NCBI RefSeq assembly: GCF_029109325.1
Contig: NZ_JAQKQJ010000010.1
Span: forward strand, 558,001-622,000
Source: Nodosilinea sp. PGN35
GTDB taxonomy: Bacteria; Cyanobacteriota; Cyanobacteriia; Phormidesmidales; Phormidesmidaceae
Length of the DNA: 64,000 bases
Direction of reading: 5' to 3'
Shown here: one piece after another, positions 41,037-49,440 of the stretch
How the letters are laid out: each line of letters begins with the position of its first letter
How positions within the stretch are numbered: position 1 is the first letter of the stretch
Notes under the pieces: generated by a model
The model's input: the letters and a program-made list of their open reading frames with translations, nothing else
Told to the model about the DNA's origin: nothing
Databases searched by the model: none
Translations under genes and position numbers: made by a program

Positions 41037-41186
41037 CGGTCTTCTCCTCTTTTCGGTGATTTTGTCGCGCGGTCATTTGGCAGAAGCAGGAGAAACCTGC
41101 CTCTGCCAGTTGGTGGTCCAGGTAATGCGATCACCAAAGGGCTATAGGGTGTATCGCTACTTGGATGCACCCGAACTATCCCTGGC

Positions 41187-41891
41187 TTAGGCAGCCATAT
41201 CGAACACCAACACTTCGGCTCCGTCGTTGGCCCCGGTCAGGCGCAGGGTGTCGAGGTCGCTGACGGCGGCCCCATCCCCAGCGGTGAGGTCGTGGCCGTT
41301 GAGCTGAACGGCCCCCCGGGCCACCTGCACCCAGGCGACGCGCCCCGGCGCTAGAGCGTGCTCGACGGCATCGCCCGCGCCCAGGGTGGTCGCGTACAGG
41401 CTGACATCCTGGTGAATGGTGACCGAGCCATCGCGCCCGTCGCGGGAACCGACCAGCCGCAGCTGCCCCCGCTTGTCTGCTGGCGCAATAGAGATCTGCT
41501 CGTAGCCAGGGTCAATGCCCTCGGCCTCGGGCATGAGCCAAATTTGCAGAAAGTGAACCGGCTCACGGTCAGAGGCGTTGTACTCGCTGTGGCGAATGCC
41601 CGTACCCGCCGACATGCGCTGTACATCCCCAGGGCGAATGACGGAGCCAGTGCCGAGGCTGTCTTTGTGCTCCAGCGCGCCGTCGAGCACGTAGGTGATG
41701 ATTTCCATATCGCGGTGGCCGTGGGTGCCAAAACCCGCACTGGGAGTGACTTTGTCTTCGTTGATCACCCGCAGACTGGCAAAGCCCATGTGGCGAGGGT
41801 CGTAGTAGCTGCCAAAAGAAAAGGTGTGGCGAGAGTCGAGCCAGCCAAAGTTGGCAGCACCGCGTTCACTAGCAGGACGAACCGTAATCAT
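41187..41891 (-). CDS. Pirin family protein (YhaK-like)
   Basis: 234 residues from the ATG at 41891. This start is fixed by the strong AGGAGG seven bases upstream; the longer frame to 41969 lacks one. The bicupin fold has the metal ligands in the first cupin: FGTHGHRDMEIITYVLDG (two His) and GIRHSEYNAS with a downstream Glu. Pirins bind Fe and some oxidise quercetin. It is divergent from a LysR regulator. Confidence 0.93.
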   Translation of the reverse strand: MITVRPASERGAANFGWLDSRHTFSFGSYYDPRHMGFASLRVINEDKVTPSAGFGTHGHRDMEIITYVLDGALEHKDSLGTGSVIRPGDVQRMSAGTGIRHSEYNASDREPVHFLQIWLMPEAEGIDPGYEQISIAPADKRGQLRLVGSRDGRDGSVTIHQDVSLYATTLGAGDAVEHALAPGRVAWVQVARGAVQLNGHDLTAGDGAAVSDLDTLRLTGANDGAEVLVFDMAA

Positions 41892-42207
41892 AGAGACACC
41901 TCCTAGAGTGTCGATGGATTGGAAACATCCGAATAAATTAACGATATACTGAATCCAATAAAACGACAATCACCAATTCAATGGACACATTGTCGCTCAA
42001 GATAAGACAATCATCTCTCCCCCCTCTCCCAAGCTCAAAACTTCCCCTTCCCCCTCTCCCCCACCTCCCCCAATTCAAAACTCAAAACTCAAAACTTTCC
42101 CCTCCCCCCCCCACTCCTCCACTCCTCCACTCCCCACCTTCCTCATCCTCCCCACTCCCCCAACTTAAAACTCAAAACCCAAAACTCAAAACTTCCCCCT
42201 CCCCCCA
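41892..42207. promoter_or_regulatory. Divergent pirin/LysR region with candidate operator and heptamer repeats
   Basis: 316 bp. The inverted repeat CGACAAT (41964-41970) and ATTGTCG (41989-41995) could be a LysR-type operator. The rest (about 42030-42200) is C-rich low-complexity DNA with two runs of CAAAACT heptamers. No gene is seen. Confidence 0.45.
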
Positions 42208-43086
42208 ATGGACAAACTCGAAAGCATGCGCGCCTTCACCCAGGTCGTCGAAGCCGGGGGCTTTGCCGCCGCCGCCCGCCAGATGAACCTGTCGCGATCG
42301 CAGGTCAACAAGCTAGTAATCAACCTCGAAGAGCACCTGCAAACCCAGCTCCTGCACCGCACCACCCGCCAGGTCTCCCCCACCGACGCCGGGCGGGCCT
42401 ACTACGATCGCTGCCTCGCCATCCTCGCCGACCTAGAAGAAGCTGAACTGGCTCTAACCCAGCTCCAGCAGGAGCCGCGCGGCAGCCTGCGGATCAACGC
42501 GCCGATGACCTTTGGTACCCTGCACCTGGCCCCCTTGGTGGTGGAGTTCATGGCCCAGTATCCCGACCTCTACGTAGAGCTAGTGCTTAACGATCGCCGC
42601 ATCGACCCGATCGAAGAAGGCTTTGACATCACCGTTCGCATTGCCGCCCAGCCCCCTGGCCCTGGGCTAATTGCCCACACCCTGGCCCCCTGCCCGCTGG
42701 TGCTGTGCGCCGCGCCCGACTATCTACAGCGGCGCGGCATCCCGACCTACCCCGGCGATCTCAAACAGCACGCCTGTCTGCACTACGGCCACCGCTCGCA
42801 GGACAACAGCTGGACTCTGGTGGGCGATGAACCCCATACCGTTGTCATCGACGGGCCGCTGTGCTGCAACAACGGCGAGGTGCTGCGAGCCGCCGCGCTG
42901 AAGGGGTTAGGTATTGTCATGCTGCCCGATTTCATTGTGGAAAAAGATTTGGCGGCGGGGCGACTGCGCCCCATTTTGACCGATTACCCGCCGCCACCGA
43001 TCAAGATCTACGCCCTGTACCCGGTAAATCGTCACCTGTCGGCAAAAGTAACTCGGCTGGTAGAGTTTTTGACTGAGAAGATCTAG
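42208..43086 (+). CDS. LysR-family transcriptional regulator
   Basis: 292 residues. The winged helix (about 1-60) has AFTQVVEAGGFAAAARQMNL followed by SRSQVNKLVINLEEHLQTQL; the effector-binding domain (about 90-290) begins with GSLRINAPMTFG. This is the CrgA/DsdC-like group (LRINAPMTFG is common there). It is divergent from the pirin gene, which it probably regulates together with itself. The inducer is unknown. Confidence 0.93.
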   Translation: MDKLESMRAFTQVVEAGGFAAAARQMNLSRSQVNKLVINLEEHLQTQLLHRTTRQVSPTDAGRAYYDRCLAILADLEEAELALTQLQQEPRGSLRINAPMTFGTLHLAPLVVEFMAQYPDLYVELVLNDRRIDPIEEGFDITVRIAAQPPGPGLIAHTLAPCPLVLCAAPDYLQRRGIPTYPGDLKQHACLHYGHRSQDNSWTLVGDEPHTVVIDGPLCCNNGEVLRAAALKGLGIVMLPDFIVEKDLAAGRLRPILTDYPPPPIKIYALYPVNRHLSAKVTRLVEFLTEKI

Positions 43087-43203
43087 GGCTTCGGCCAGCT
43101 ACCCGTCCCCAAAGGAGGGGGGCCGTCTAACAAATCATTACCGTTTTCAGGATTTTGGCTGGCGGGGCTGAAGCAATAGTTATCTAGACAGTTGAGGTGG
43201 AGT

Positions 43204-43719
43204 ATGTTGGCCTCTCAGCGGCACTGGCTCAAACGCTTCGGAGCAGGTGCTTTTTTGAGTGTAATCATCAGCAGTGCAGGGTTATTTTGTGCTCCGGTCG
43301 TAGAGTCTGCCATGGCCCTTACGAACGAAGAAATTGCCGCGCGGGTGGCCGGTTTTCGCCAGTCCAGTGAACGGTGGTTGCAAATCGATCTGTCGAGCCA
43401 ACGGTTAATAGCCTGGGAGGGGGGCACCCCGGTCTATGCCGTCATTGTCTCGACAGGAAAGCCCTCAACGCCGACCGTGACAGGGGTGTTTGAAATTCAG
43501 TCGATGCACCGCACAGCCCGTATGCGGGGGCCAGGTTATGATGTGCCCAACGTGCCGTGGACGATGTATTTTTATCGGGGCTACGCCATCCACGGGGCTT
43601 ACTGGCACCACAATTTTGGTACGCCCGTGAGCCATGGCTGCGTCAATGTGGCGGTTGACCACGCCCAGTGGTTGTTTAACTGGGCCGACCTCGGGACGCC
43701 CGTGGTGGTGCAACATTGA
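43204..43719 (+). CDS. L,D-transpeptidase (YkuD domain)
   Basis: 171 residues from the ATG at 43204 with GAGGTGG upstream; a TTG at 43192 is a longer alternative. The N-terminal membrane or signal segment (about 14-38) precedes the YkuD domain (about 58-171) with [20 protein letters not shown]. The catalytic Cys is in SHGCVN and the upstream His in IHG. It should cross-link or modify peptidoglycan in the periplasm, or attach proteins to it. Confidence 0.92.
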   Translation: MLASQRHWLKRFGAGAFLSVIISSAGLFCAPVVESAMALTNEEIAARVAGFRQSSERWLQIDLSSQRLIAWEGGTPVYAVIVSTGKPSTPTVTGVFEIQSMHRTARMRGPGYDVPNVPWTMYFYRGYAIHGAYWHHNFGTPVSHGCVNVAVDHAQWLFNWADLGTPVVVQH

Positions 43720-43770
43720 GCAGCAAAGCCGGGGCTTAGGCTCACCAAAAGTTTGTTTGAGTCTAAACAC

Positions 43771-43857
43771 CTACTTCGTGCGGCTAAAGGCCACCGCCGC
43801 CGCAATAATTAAGCTGAGTAGTGCCAACGGCACCCAGAGGTCATTTGCCATCATCAT
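43771..43857 (-). CDS. Possible 28-residue single-membrane-segment peptide
   Basis: A short frame starting ATGATGATG encodes MMMANDLWVPL followed by a hydrophobic stretch and a basic end (AFSRTK). This is the size and shape of small thylakoid subunits, but I cannot match it to any Psa, Psb, Pet or Ndh peptide. There is no clear ribosome binding site, so it may be chance. Confidence 0.25.
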   Translation of the reverse strand: MMMANDLWVPLALLSLIIAAAVAFSRTK

Positions 43858-43888
43858 GGGGCTACACCGTCTCGCGCGTGGGTGAACC

Positions 43889-46402
43889 ATGACTGTATCC
43901 GACCGGGTGATCTTTTTGCAGGAGCGCACCCCCCTTAGCCTGCTGCCTGCCACCACCCTGGCCCCCCTGGCTCGCAGCTTAACCTCCATCACCCTGGGGG
44001 CGGGCGAAACGGTGGTCGAGGCAGGGCAAGACCCCCAGGGCCTTTACATTGTCTGGCAGGGCAGGCTCGAAACCGAGGCCAACCTGGGGGGCGTCAGCTT
44101 TTTGCCCGGCGCGGTGCTGAATCTGGAGGCGCTGCTGCTAGAGCAGCCCGTTGAGCAAACCATCCGCACCCTCACCGACAGCACCCTGTGGTTTGTTGAC
44201 CGCGAGACCTTTCAGGCGTTAGCGCAGCAGTACCCCAACATTCTGCAAACCTTCACCCGGCAGCTGGTGGATGCGGTCAAGCGGCTGTCGTTTCAGTTTA
44301 ATCTCGAGCAAGAGCGCCAGGGGGTGCTGCGCCCGTATCTCGTGGCCAAGGCCAAGCGGGGGGTGATCGGACGGAGCCGGTACGGCGATCGCCTGCGGGC
44401 TGAAATTCGCTCTGCCGCCAGCCATCGGCGATCGGTGCTGATCTTTGGCGAACCGGGTCTGGAGAAAGACAACCTCGCCGCCCTGGTTCACTTCGGCTCG
44501 ACCCAGCGGCGGCAGCCGATCATTAAAGTAGACTGCGGCCAGCTCCAGGCTAGCGGGGCCGATCTGTTTGGCCGCGCCGGGGGGCGGCTGGGCCTGCTGG
44601 GGGCGCTGGGGGCAGGCACCCTGGTGCTCAACAACCCCAACGAGCTGGATGCCGACCTGGTGGAGCCTGTGGCCCAGCTGCTCAAAACCGGGCAGTACCG
44701 CCCCGTGGGCCGCAACGGCGATGCCCCCCTGGTGACAGCGGAGGCGCGGATTATTTTGCTCTCCGAGCAGGGTCTTCCCGTCCTTGGCGGTGCGGTAGCC
44801 GAAACCATCAAGGTGCCGCCCCTGCGGGTGCGCAAGGCCGACATCGAAGACTGGGTGAATTACTACCTATCGCTGATCTGTCGCCGCCGGGGCACTGGGC
44901 GCATCACCGTCACCCCCGAGGCAATTCGCCGCCTGCAATCCTACGACTTTCCCAACAACCTGCGGGAGCTAGAGAACCTGGTGGAGCGGGCCGCCGCCCA
45001 GCTCGACCGGGGCGGACTGATCACTGAAGAGATCATCTGGCCCGCCCAGAGCAAAAAGAAACAGCTGCGGCTCAACCTGCTCAACCGCTACCCCAACCTG
45101 CGGCGGTTTCTGCGCAGCCCGTGGTGGCCCGATCGCATCAACTACGGTCTCACCTTGAGCCTGTTTGCCGTCGTCATCGCCCTGCTCTGGTTTGGCCCCC
45201 AGCAGCGCCATGAAAATGTGGCCCTGACGGTGTTTTGGGCCTGGTGGTGGCCCCTGGTGCTGCTGGGCTTTCCCTTTGTGGGGCGGCTGTGGTGCGCCGT
45301 GTGCCCCTTTATGATCTACGGCGAAGTCACCCAGTGGATTTCGCAAAAACTGTTCCCCGGCAGGCTCAAACGCTGGCCCCGCCAGGCCGCCGATCGCTGG
45401 GGTGCCTGGTTTCTGTTTGCCCTGTTTACCCTGATCTTGGTGTGGGAGGAGGTGTGGAATCTGGAAGACTCTGCCTACCTCTCCGCCTGCCTGCTGCTGC
45501 TGATCACCGCCGGGGCGATGATCTTTTCGGCCCTGTTTGAGCGCCGGTTTTGGTGCCGCTACCTCTGCCCCATCGGCGGCATGAACGGCCTGTTCGCCAA
45601 GCTCGCGATCACCGAGCTGCGGGCGCAGCAGGGCACCTGCTCGGCGGAGTGCACCACCTACCAGTGCTACAAGGGCGGCCCCGCCAAAGGGGAAGGCCAG
45701 GAGACCAACGGCTGCCCCCTCTACTCGCACCCGGCCCAGCTTGAAGACAACCGCGACTGCGTGCTCTGCATGACCTGCCTCAAGGCCTGCCCCCACCGCT
45801 CGGTGGAGCTCAACCTGCGCCCCCCCGGCATCGAGCTGTGGACGACCCACCGGCCCCGCGCCGCCGAGGTGGCGCTGATGTTTTTGCTGCTGGGGGCGGT
45901 GTACCTGCACCGCCTGCCCGAGCTGGAGGCGCGCCTGGGCATCCAGCTGCCCATCGACACGGTGCTGGGGCACAGTCTGGTTTCCCTGGGGGTGCTGGCG
46001 CTGCCCGCCCTGCTGCCGCTTGTGGTCGAGGGCGGGCAGTGGCTCTGGCGCAAGACCCAGGGCCTGCCCCCGCGCCCGGTGGTGCGGCTGGCCTACGGCT
46101 ACCTGCCCCTGGTGTGGGCCGCCAACCTGGCCCACTACCTGCGCCTGGGTCTGGGGGAGGGAGGGCGCATTTTGCCCGTGTCTTTAGCCACCCTTGGGGT
46201 CTCAGGGGCAAATCTGCCGGTTTGGGTTGCCCACCCCGCAGTGGTAGCCTTTCTCCAGGGTGTAACGCTGCTGCTGGGCATGGCTCTGTCGGTGTGGCTG
46301 ACGGCTAAAATTTGCCGTCAGTCTGGCCCCCAGCGGTGGATTCAGCACGGCTGCACAGGGCTGCTGGGTCTCAGCCTGTGGTGGCTGATTCCCGGATTTT
46401 AA
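43889..46402 (+). CDS. Fusion protein: cNMP-binding domain, NtrC-like AAA domain, 4Fe-4S polyferredoxin-type membrane domain
   Basis: 837 residues. Residues about 12-140 form a Crp-like cyclic-nucleotide-binding domain. Residues about 155-385 are a sigma54-activator-type AAA domain with SYDFPNNLRELENLVERAA. The Walker A is degenerate (GEPGLEKD, 187-194) and the GAFTGA loop is absent. Residues about 410-837 hold about ten membrane segments with NapH/CcoG-like motifs WCAVCPFMIYGE and WCRYLCPIGGMN. Two cysteine clusters follow (Cys584, 588, 593 and Cys624, 627, 630, 634). It looks like a membrane redox sensor or electron-transfer protein; no DNA-binding domain is present. Function unknown. Confidence 0.85.
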   Translation: MTVSDRVIFLQERTPLSLLPATTLAPLARSLTSITLGAGETVVEAGQDPQGLYIVWQGRLETEANLGGVSFLPGAVLNLEALLLEQPVEQTIRTLTDSTLWFVDRETFQALAQQYPNILQTFTRQLVDAVKRLSFQFNLEQERQGVLRPYLVAKAKRGVIGRSRYGDRLRAEIRSAASHRRSVLIFGEPGLEKDNLAALVHFGSTQRRQPIIKVDCGQLQASGADLFGRAGGRLGLLGALGAGTLVLNNPNELDADLVEPVAQLLKTGQYRPVGRNGDAPLVTAEARIILLSEQGLPVLGGAVAETIKVPPLRVRKADIEDWVNYYLSLICRRRGTGRITVTPEAIRRLQSYDFPNNLRELENLVERAAAQLDRGGLITEEIIWPAQSKKKQLRLNLLNRYPNLRRFLRSPWWPDRINYGLTLSLFAVVIALLWFGPQQRHENVALTVFWAWWWPLVLLGFPFVGRLWCAVCPFMIYGEVTQWISQKLFPGRLKRWPRQAADRWGAWFLFALFTLILVWEEVWNLEDSAYLSACLLLLITAGAMIFSALFERRFWCRYLCPIGGMNGLFAKLAITELRAQQGTCSAECTTYQCYKGGPAKGEGQETNGCPLYSHPAQLEDNRDCVLCMTCLKACPHRSVELNLRPPGIELWTTHRPRAAEVALMFLLLGAVYLHRLPELEARLGIQLPIDTVLGHSLVSLGVLALPALLPLVVEGGQWLWRKTQGLPPRPVVRLAYGYLPLVWAANLAHYLRLGLGEGGRILPVSLATLGVSGANLPVWVAHPAVVAFLQGVTLLLGMALSVWLTAKICRQSGPQRWIQHGCTGLLGLSLWWLIPGF

Positions 46403-46652
46403 GTAGATTAAATTATGGCTGTACTCCTGTCGATCTAGCCGCGTCTACCGTGTAAAGTTTCAGAGTAAGATCGCTGCTCAGTAGTACCCTCCACAGTTGC
46501 CCCCGCTCAAGCCTGGTAGTGTAGTGCTACCTCAAACCACCCCTCTATAACACCAAGCCCACGCATCTATCTCCCTCTGTCCGGTGGCCCTTTGCCGGTC
46601 GTTCCCTCCAGGTCGTCACGTCGCCCCGAGTTCCTTTTCATCGGTTTTGCCC

Positions 46653-47510
46653 ATGTTCCAGGAAAGTTCGCTGGACTTCAAGCTGGTTCAACGCGTCTGT
46701 CTGCTGCAACAGGCCCTTGACCAGGCCAAAGAATCGATCGAAGACATGCAGGAGCAGGTGGAAAATCATCAGATGCTCCAGGCCCACCTTGCTCAAACCG
46801 AGGAATATTCCAACGTTCAGCAAAAGATTATTGTCAACCTCAAGCAGCAGCTAGAGGCCAAGGACGAGTGGCAGGCTCAGGTCTTTGAGCAGCTGTTGGT
46901 GGGCGTTAAAGGGCTGGTGATTGACCAGCAGCTTGAGCTAGAGCGCCTGCGATCGCGCATTCACCAGGGCCAGGCCGAGGTGCAAGACTACCTGGTGCGG
47001 CTGAAGAACTACTACCAGAATTTGGCTCTGGGCCAAGCTCCCGCCCAAGATCTAGACTTAAACTCTGAGGTCATGATCGCGCGATCGCTCACGGTCAGCC
47101 TCAGCAGCCAGCTCCAGGCGGCCCAGCAGCACATTCAGCACCTCGACAACACTCTCACCCGCCACCAGGTCACCCTGGCGCGCATGCAGGCCTACGTCAA
47201 CGGTGCTGGCCAGGGCGTAGGCGGGCCCCTGGAGCCACCCACCCCTCCCCTGCCTTCGGCCTCACCCCCCTCCCCCCTAGATGACGACCCCATTGCCCTC
47301 AAAGCCATTATTGAGGCCCAGCGGCAAAAAATTGCCGAACTCAGCAGCGAGCTGGGGCAGCAGTTTCACCAGCAGACCAGCCTCAAGTACCGCTGCCAGG
47401 CGATCGCCGCCGAGCGCGACGGCCTCAAACAGCGCGCCGTGGCCCTCAGCTTGGAGAATGAAGCACTCCAGGAGCAGATCTGGCACCAGGAGCTAGACAG
47501 CGTGGGGTAG
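46653..47510 (+). CDS. Coiled-coil protein of unknown function
   Basis: 285 residues from the ATG at 46653; the frame extends to 46584. Long heptad-rich segments occur at about 10-85 (ALDQAKESIEDMQEQVENHQ), about 130-180 and about 225-285. They are separated by a Pro/Ser-rich linker (about 195-225). There is no signal or membrane segment, so it is probably cytosolic and oligomeric. Similar coiled-coil proteins are common in filamentous cyanobacteria, some cytoskeletal, but no specific family is recognised. Confidence 0.65.
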   Translation: MFQESSLDFKLVQRVCLLQQALDQAKESIEDMQEQVENHQMLQAHLAQTEEYSNVQQKIIVNLKQQLEAKDEWQAQVFEQLLVGVKGLVIDQQLELERLRSRIHQGQAEVQDYLVRLKNYYQNLALGQAPAQDLDLNSEVMIARSLTVSLSSQLQAAQQHIQHLDNTLTRHQVTLARMQAYVNGAGQGVGGPLEPPTPPLPSASPPSPLDDDPIALKAIIEAQRQKIAELSSELGQQFHQQTSLKYRCQAIAAERDGLKQRAVALSLENEALQEQIWHQELDSVG

Positions 47511-47513
47511 ATC

Positions 47514-47593
47514 AAGTTTTAAGTTTTGAATTTTAAGTTTTGAGTTTAGACAGTGAGCTAACTCAAAACTCAGCACTTAAAACTCAAACTTTT
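47514..47593. repeat. Heptamer-repeat hairpin between convergent genes
   Basis: The left arm AAGTTTTAAGTTTTGAATTT and the right arm AACTCAAAACTCAGCACTT are imperfect reverse complements around an about 13-nt loop. It fills the whole gap between two convergent stops and could act as a bidirectional terminator. Same family as 13332-13423. Confidence 0.8.
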
Positions 47594-47594
47594 C

Positions 47595-49187
47595 TTAGTG
47601 CATTTCACCGAGGCGATCGGGCAGCACCCCCTCCAGCAGCGGCGTCAGCGATTCCTTGAGCTGGCCAGCGCGAATAAATTCGGCGTAGGTGTCGGCCTCG
47701 ATCGCCAGCAGCTCTTCCCGCAGTTGGTCTGAGGCATATTCGCGGATGACATCGTTTTGCTGCTCCAGCCTGGCCAGTTTTTCTTTCACCTCGTCGAGCT
47801 GACCATCGACCAGGGCCATCTGGTAGCCGACAAATTCGGGGTCAAACTCCTCGTTTTTCTTCATGGCTTCCAGGCGGTTCATTACGCGAGTGAGGGCCAC
47901 CCGGTGGGCGGTCATCTGGTTGTACTCCAGCTTCATCGGCTGATCCCCCAGCAGGCCCAGGTATTCGAGCAGCGGCTTGGTGGTGAGGCCCTGCACAATC
48001 AGCGTAAACAGCATCACCCCAAACACAATGGCGATCACCTCCTGGCGATCGCTCAGCATAGCGGGCACGCTCAGGGCCAGGGCCACCGAGACCGACCCCC
48101 GCAGCCCCCCCCACCAGAGAACCACCTGCCCCTTCACCGGCAGATCCATATCAGGGCCGGTGACGGCGTTGCTGAGGGCACCGAGGGCAAAAATGCTGAC
48201 GGCGCGGGCGACAATCATCAGGGCGATGGCAATCAAAATCTTGTCGAGCTCGTCGAGCAGCCCCTGAAACTGCACCTGGTCACCAATTAGCAAAAACACA
48301 ATGGAGTTGATGAAAAACGACATAAACTCCCAAAATTCAGACACCACCAGCCGGGTGCGGGGGTTCATGCCAATGCGCGAGCCAAAGTTGCCGAGAATCA
48401 AACCCGTGGTCACCACCGCAATCACCCCCGAGCCGCCCAGTTCCTCTGCCACCAGGTAGGTACCGTAGGCCGACACCAGGGTCAGCGACTGCTCTACCAA
48501 CGGAATGTCAAACCGCTGGGTGAGAAACGACAGGCCAAAGCCGATCAGCCCGCCGATGCTGATGCCGATGCCGACAAACACCAAAAACCGCGCCACCGTC
48601 ACCGACACGTCAAACTGCTCCAGCCCCAGGGCAATGCCCAGCAGCAGGTTGAAGGCGACCACCGCCACGCCGTCGTTAAACAGGCTCTCCCCCTCCATTA
48701 CGGTGGTGAGCTTTTTATCGACCCCCAGCTCGCGAAACAGAGCCACCACCGACACCGGGTCGGTGGCTGAGAGGCTGGCCCCCACCAGCAGCGCCGTGGC
48801 CAGAGATGCCCCGGCAAAGACTTGCAGGCCCCACACCAGGGCGCTGACGCAGATGATTACTCCCACGATGGCGTAGAGCACCACCGGCACGGCGTACTGC
48901 TTCAGGCTCTTCCAGTTGAGGTTCCAGGCGGCCTCAAACAGCAGCGGCGGCAGAAAAATAAACAAAATCAGCTGGGGCGATAGGTTAATCAGCCGCACGT
49001 CCAGCACCGCCAGCCCCAACCCCACCAGCAGCAGCAGCAGGGTGTAGGGGATATTGCGCAGCACGCTAAACACCCGCGACAGAGTTGCAACCCCCAGCGA
49101 CACCGACAGCACCAGGCAAAACTGGCGCAGGTGCTCCTCAATGGCGGGGTCTTCGAGCATGGGTTCGGCAGCAAGCAAAAAATCCAT
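47595..49187 (-). CDS. Na+/H+ antiporter, CPA1 family (NhaP-like)
   Basis: 530 residues, with about twelve membrane segments in the first 410. The ion-binding motif is SATDPVSVVALFRELGV, with GESLFNDGVAVV following, both typical of CPA1. The cytoplasmic tail (about 420-530) is helical and charged, likely regulatory. It exchanges Na+ (or K+) for protons at the plasma membrane in salt and pH homeostasis. Confidence 0.92.
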   Translation of the reverse strand: MDFLLAAEPMLEDPAIEEHLRQFCLVLSVSLGVATLSRVFSVLRNIPYTLLLLLVGLGLAVLDVRLINLSPQLILFIFLPPLLFEAAWNLNWKSLKQYAVPVVLYAIVGVIICVSALVWGLQVFAGASLATALLVGASLSATDPVSVVALFRELGVDKKLTTVMEGESLFNDGVAVVAFNLLLGIALGLEQFDVSVTVARFLVFVGIGISIGGLIGFGLSFLTQRFDIPLVEQSLTLVSAYGTYLVAEELGGSGVIAVVTTGLILGNFGSRIGMNPRTRLVVSEFWEFMSFFINSIVFLLIGDQVQFQGLLDELDKILIAIALMIVARAVSIFALGALSNAVTGPDMDLPVKGQVVLWWGGLRGSVSVALALSVPAMLSDRQEVIAIVFGVMLFTLIVQGLTTKPLLEYLGLLGDQPMKLEYNQMTAHRVALTRVMNRLEAMKKNEEFDPEFVGYQMALVDGQLDEVKEKLARLEQQNDVIREYASDQLREELLAIEADTYAEFIRAGQLKESLTPLLEGVLPDRLGEMH

Positions 49188-49440
49188 AAACGCTGATCCT
49201 GATTTGACAACGAATGGCGACCACCGGAATAGAGCCTACCATCAACTCAGCCCGAACCTAGAGCGCCCCCAGGTGAATAGCTGAGCTTTGAGCCTCGACC
49301 AATTTGGCCCCCAACCAGCCCCCTCAGTACGGGCGTTGCAGTGCGCCCCAACGCCCAGCGGGCTAAGGTTTGGCACCGAGGAATTGGGCACCTGGTATAA
49401 CTCGGCTGGCGGGCTAGAGCAAACCCAATCTAATCAAATA

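Noticed and set aside
44969..46135. 388-codon open frame on the minus strand
   Set aside because: Antisense to the Fe-S fusion gene; Gln/Pro/Gly-rich composition with no recognisable domain.
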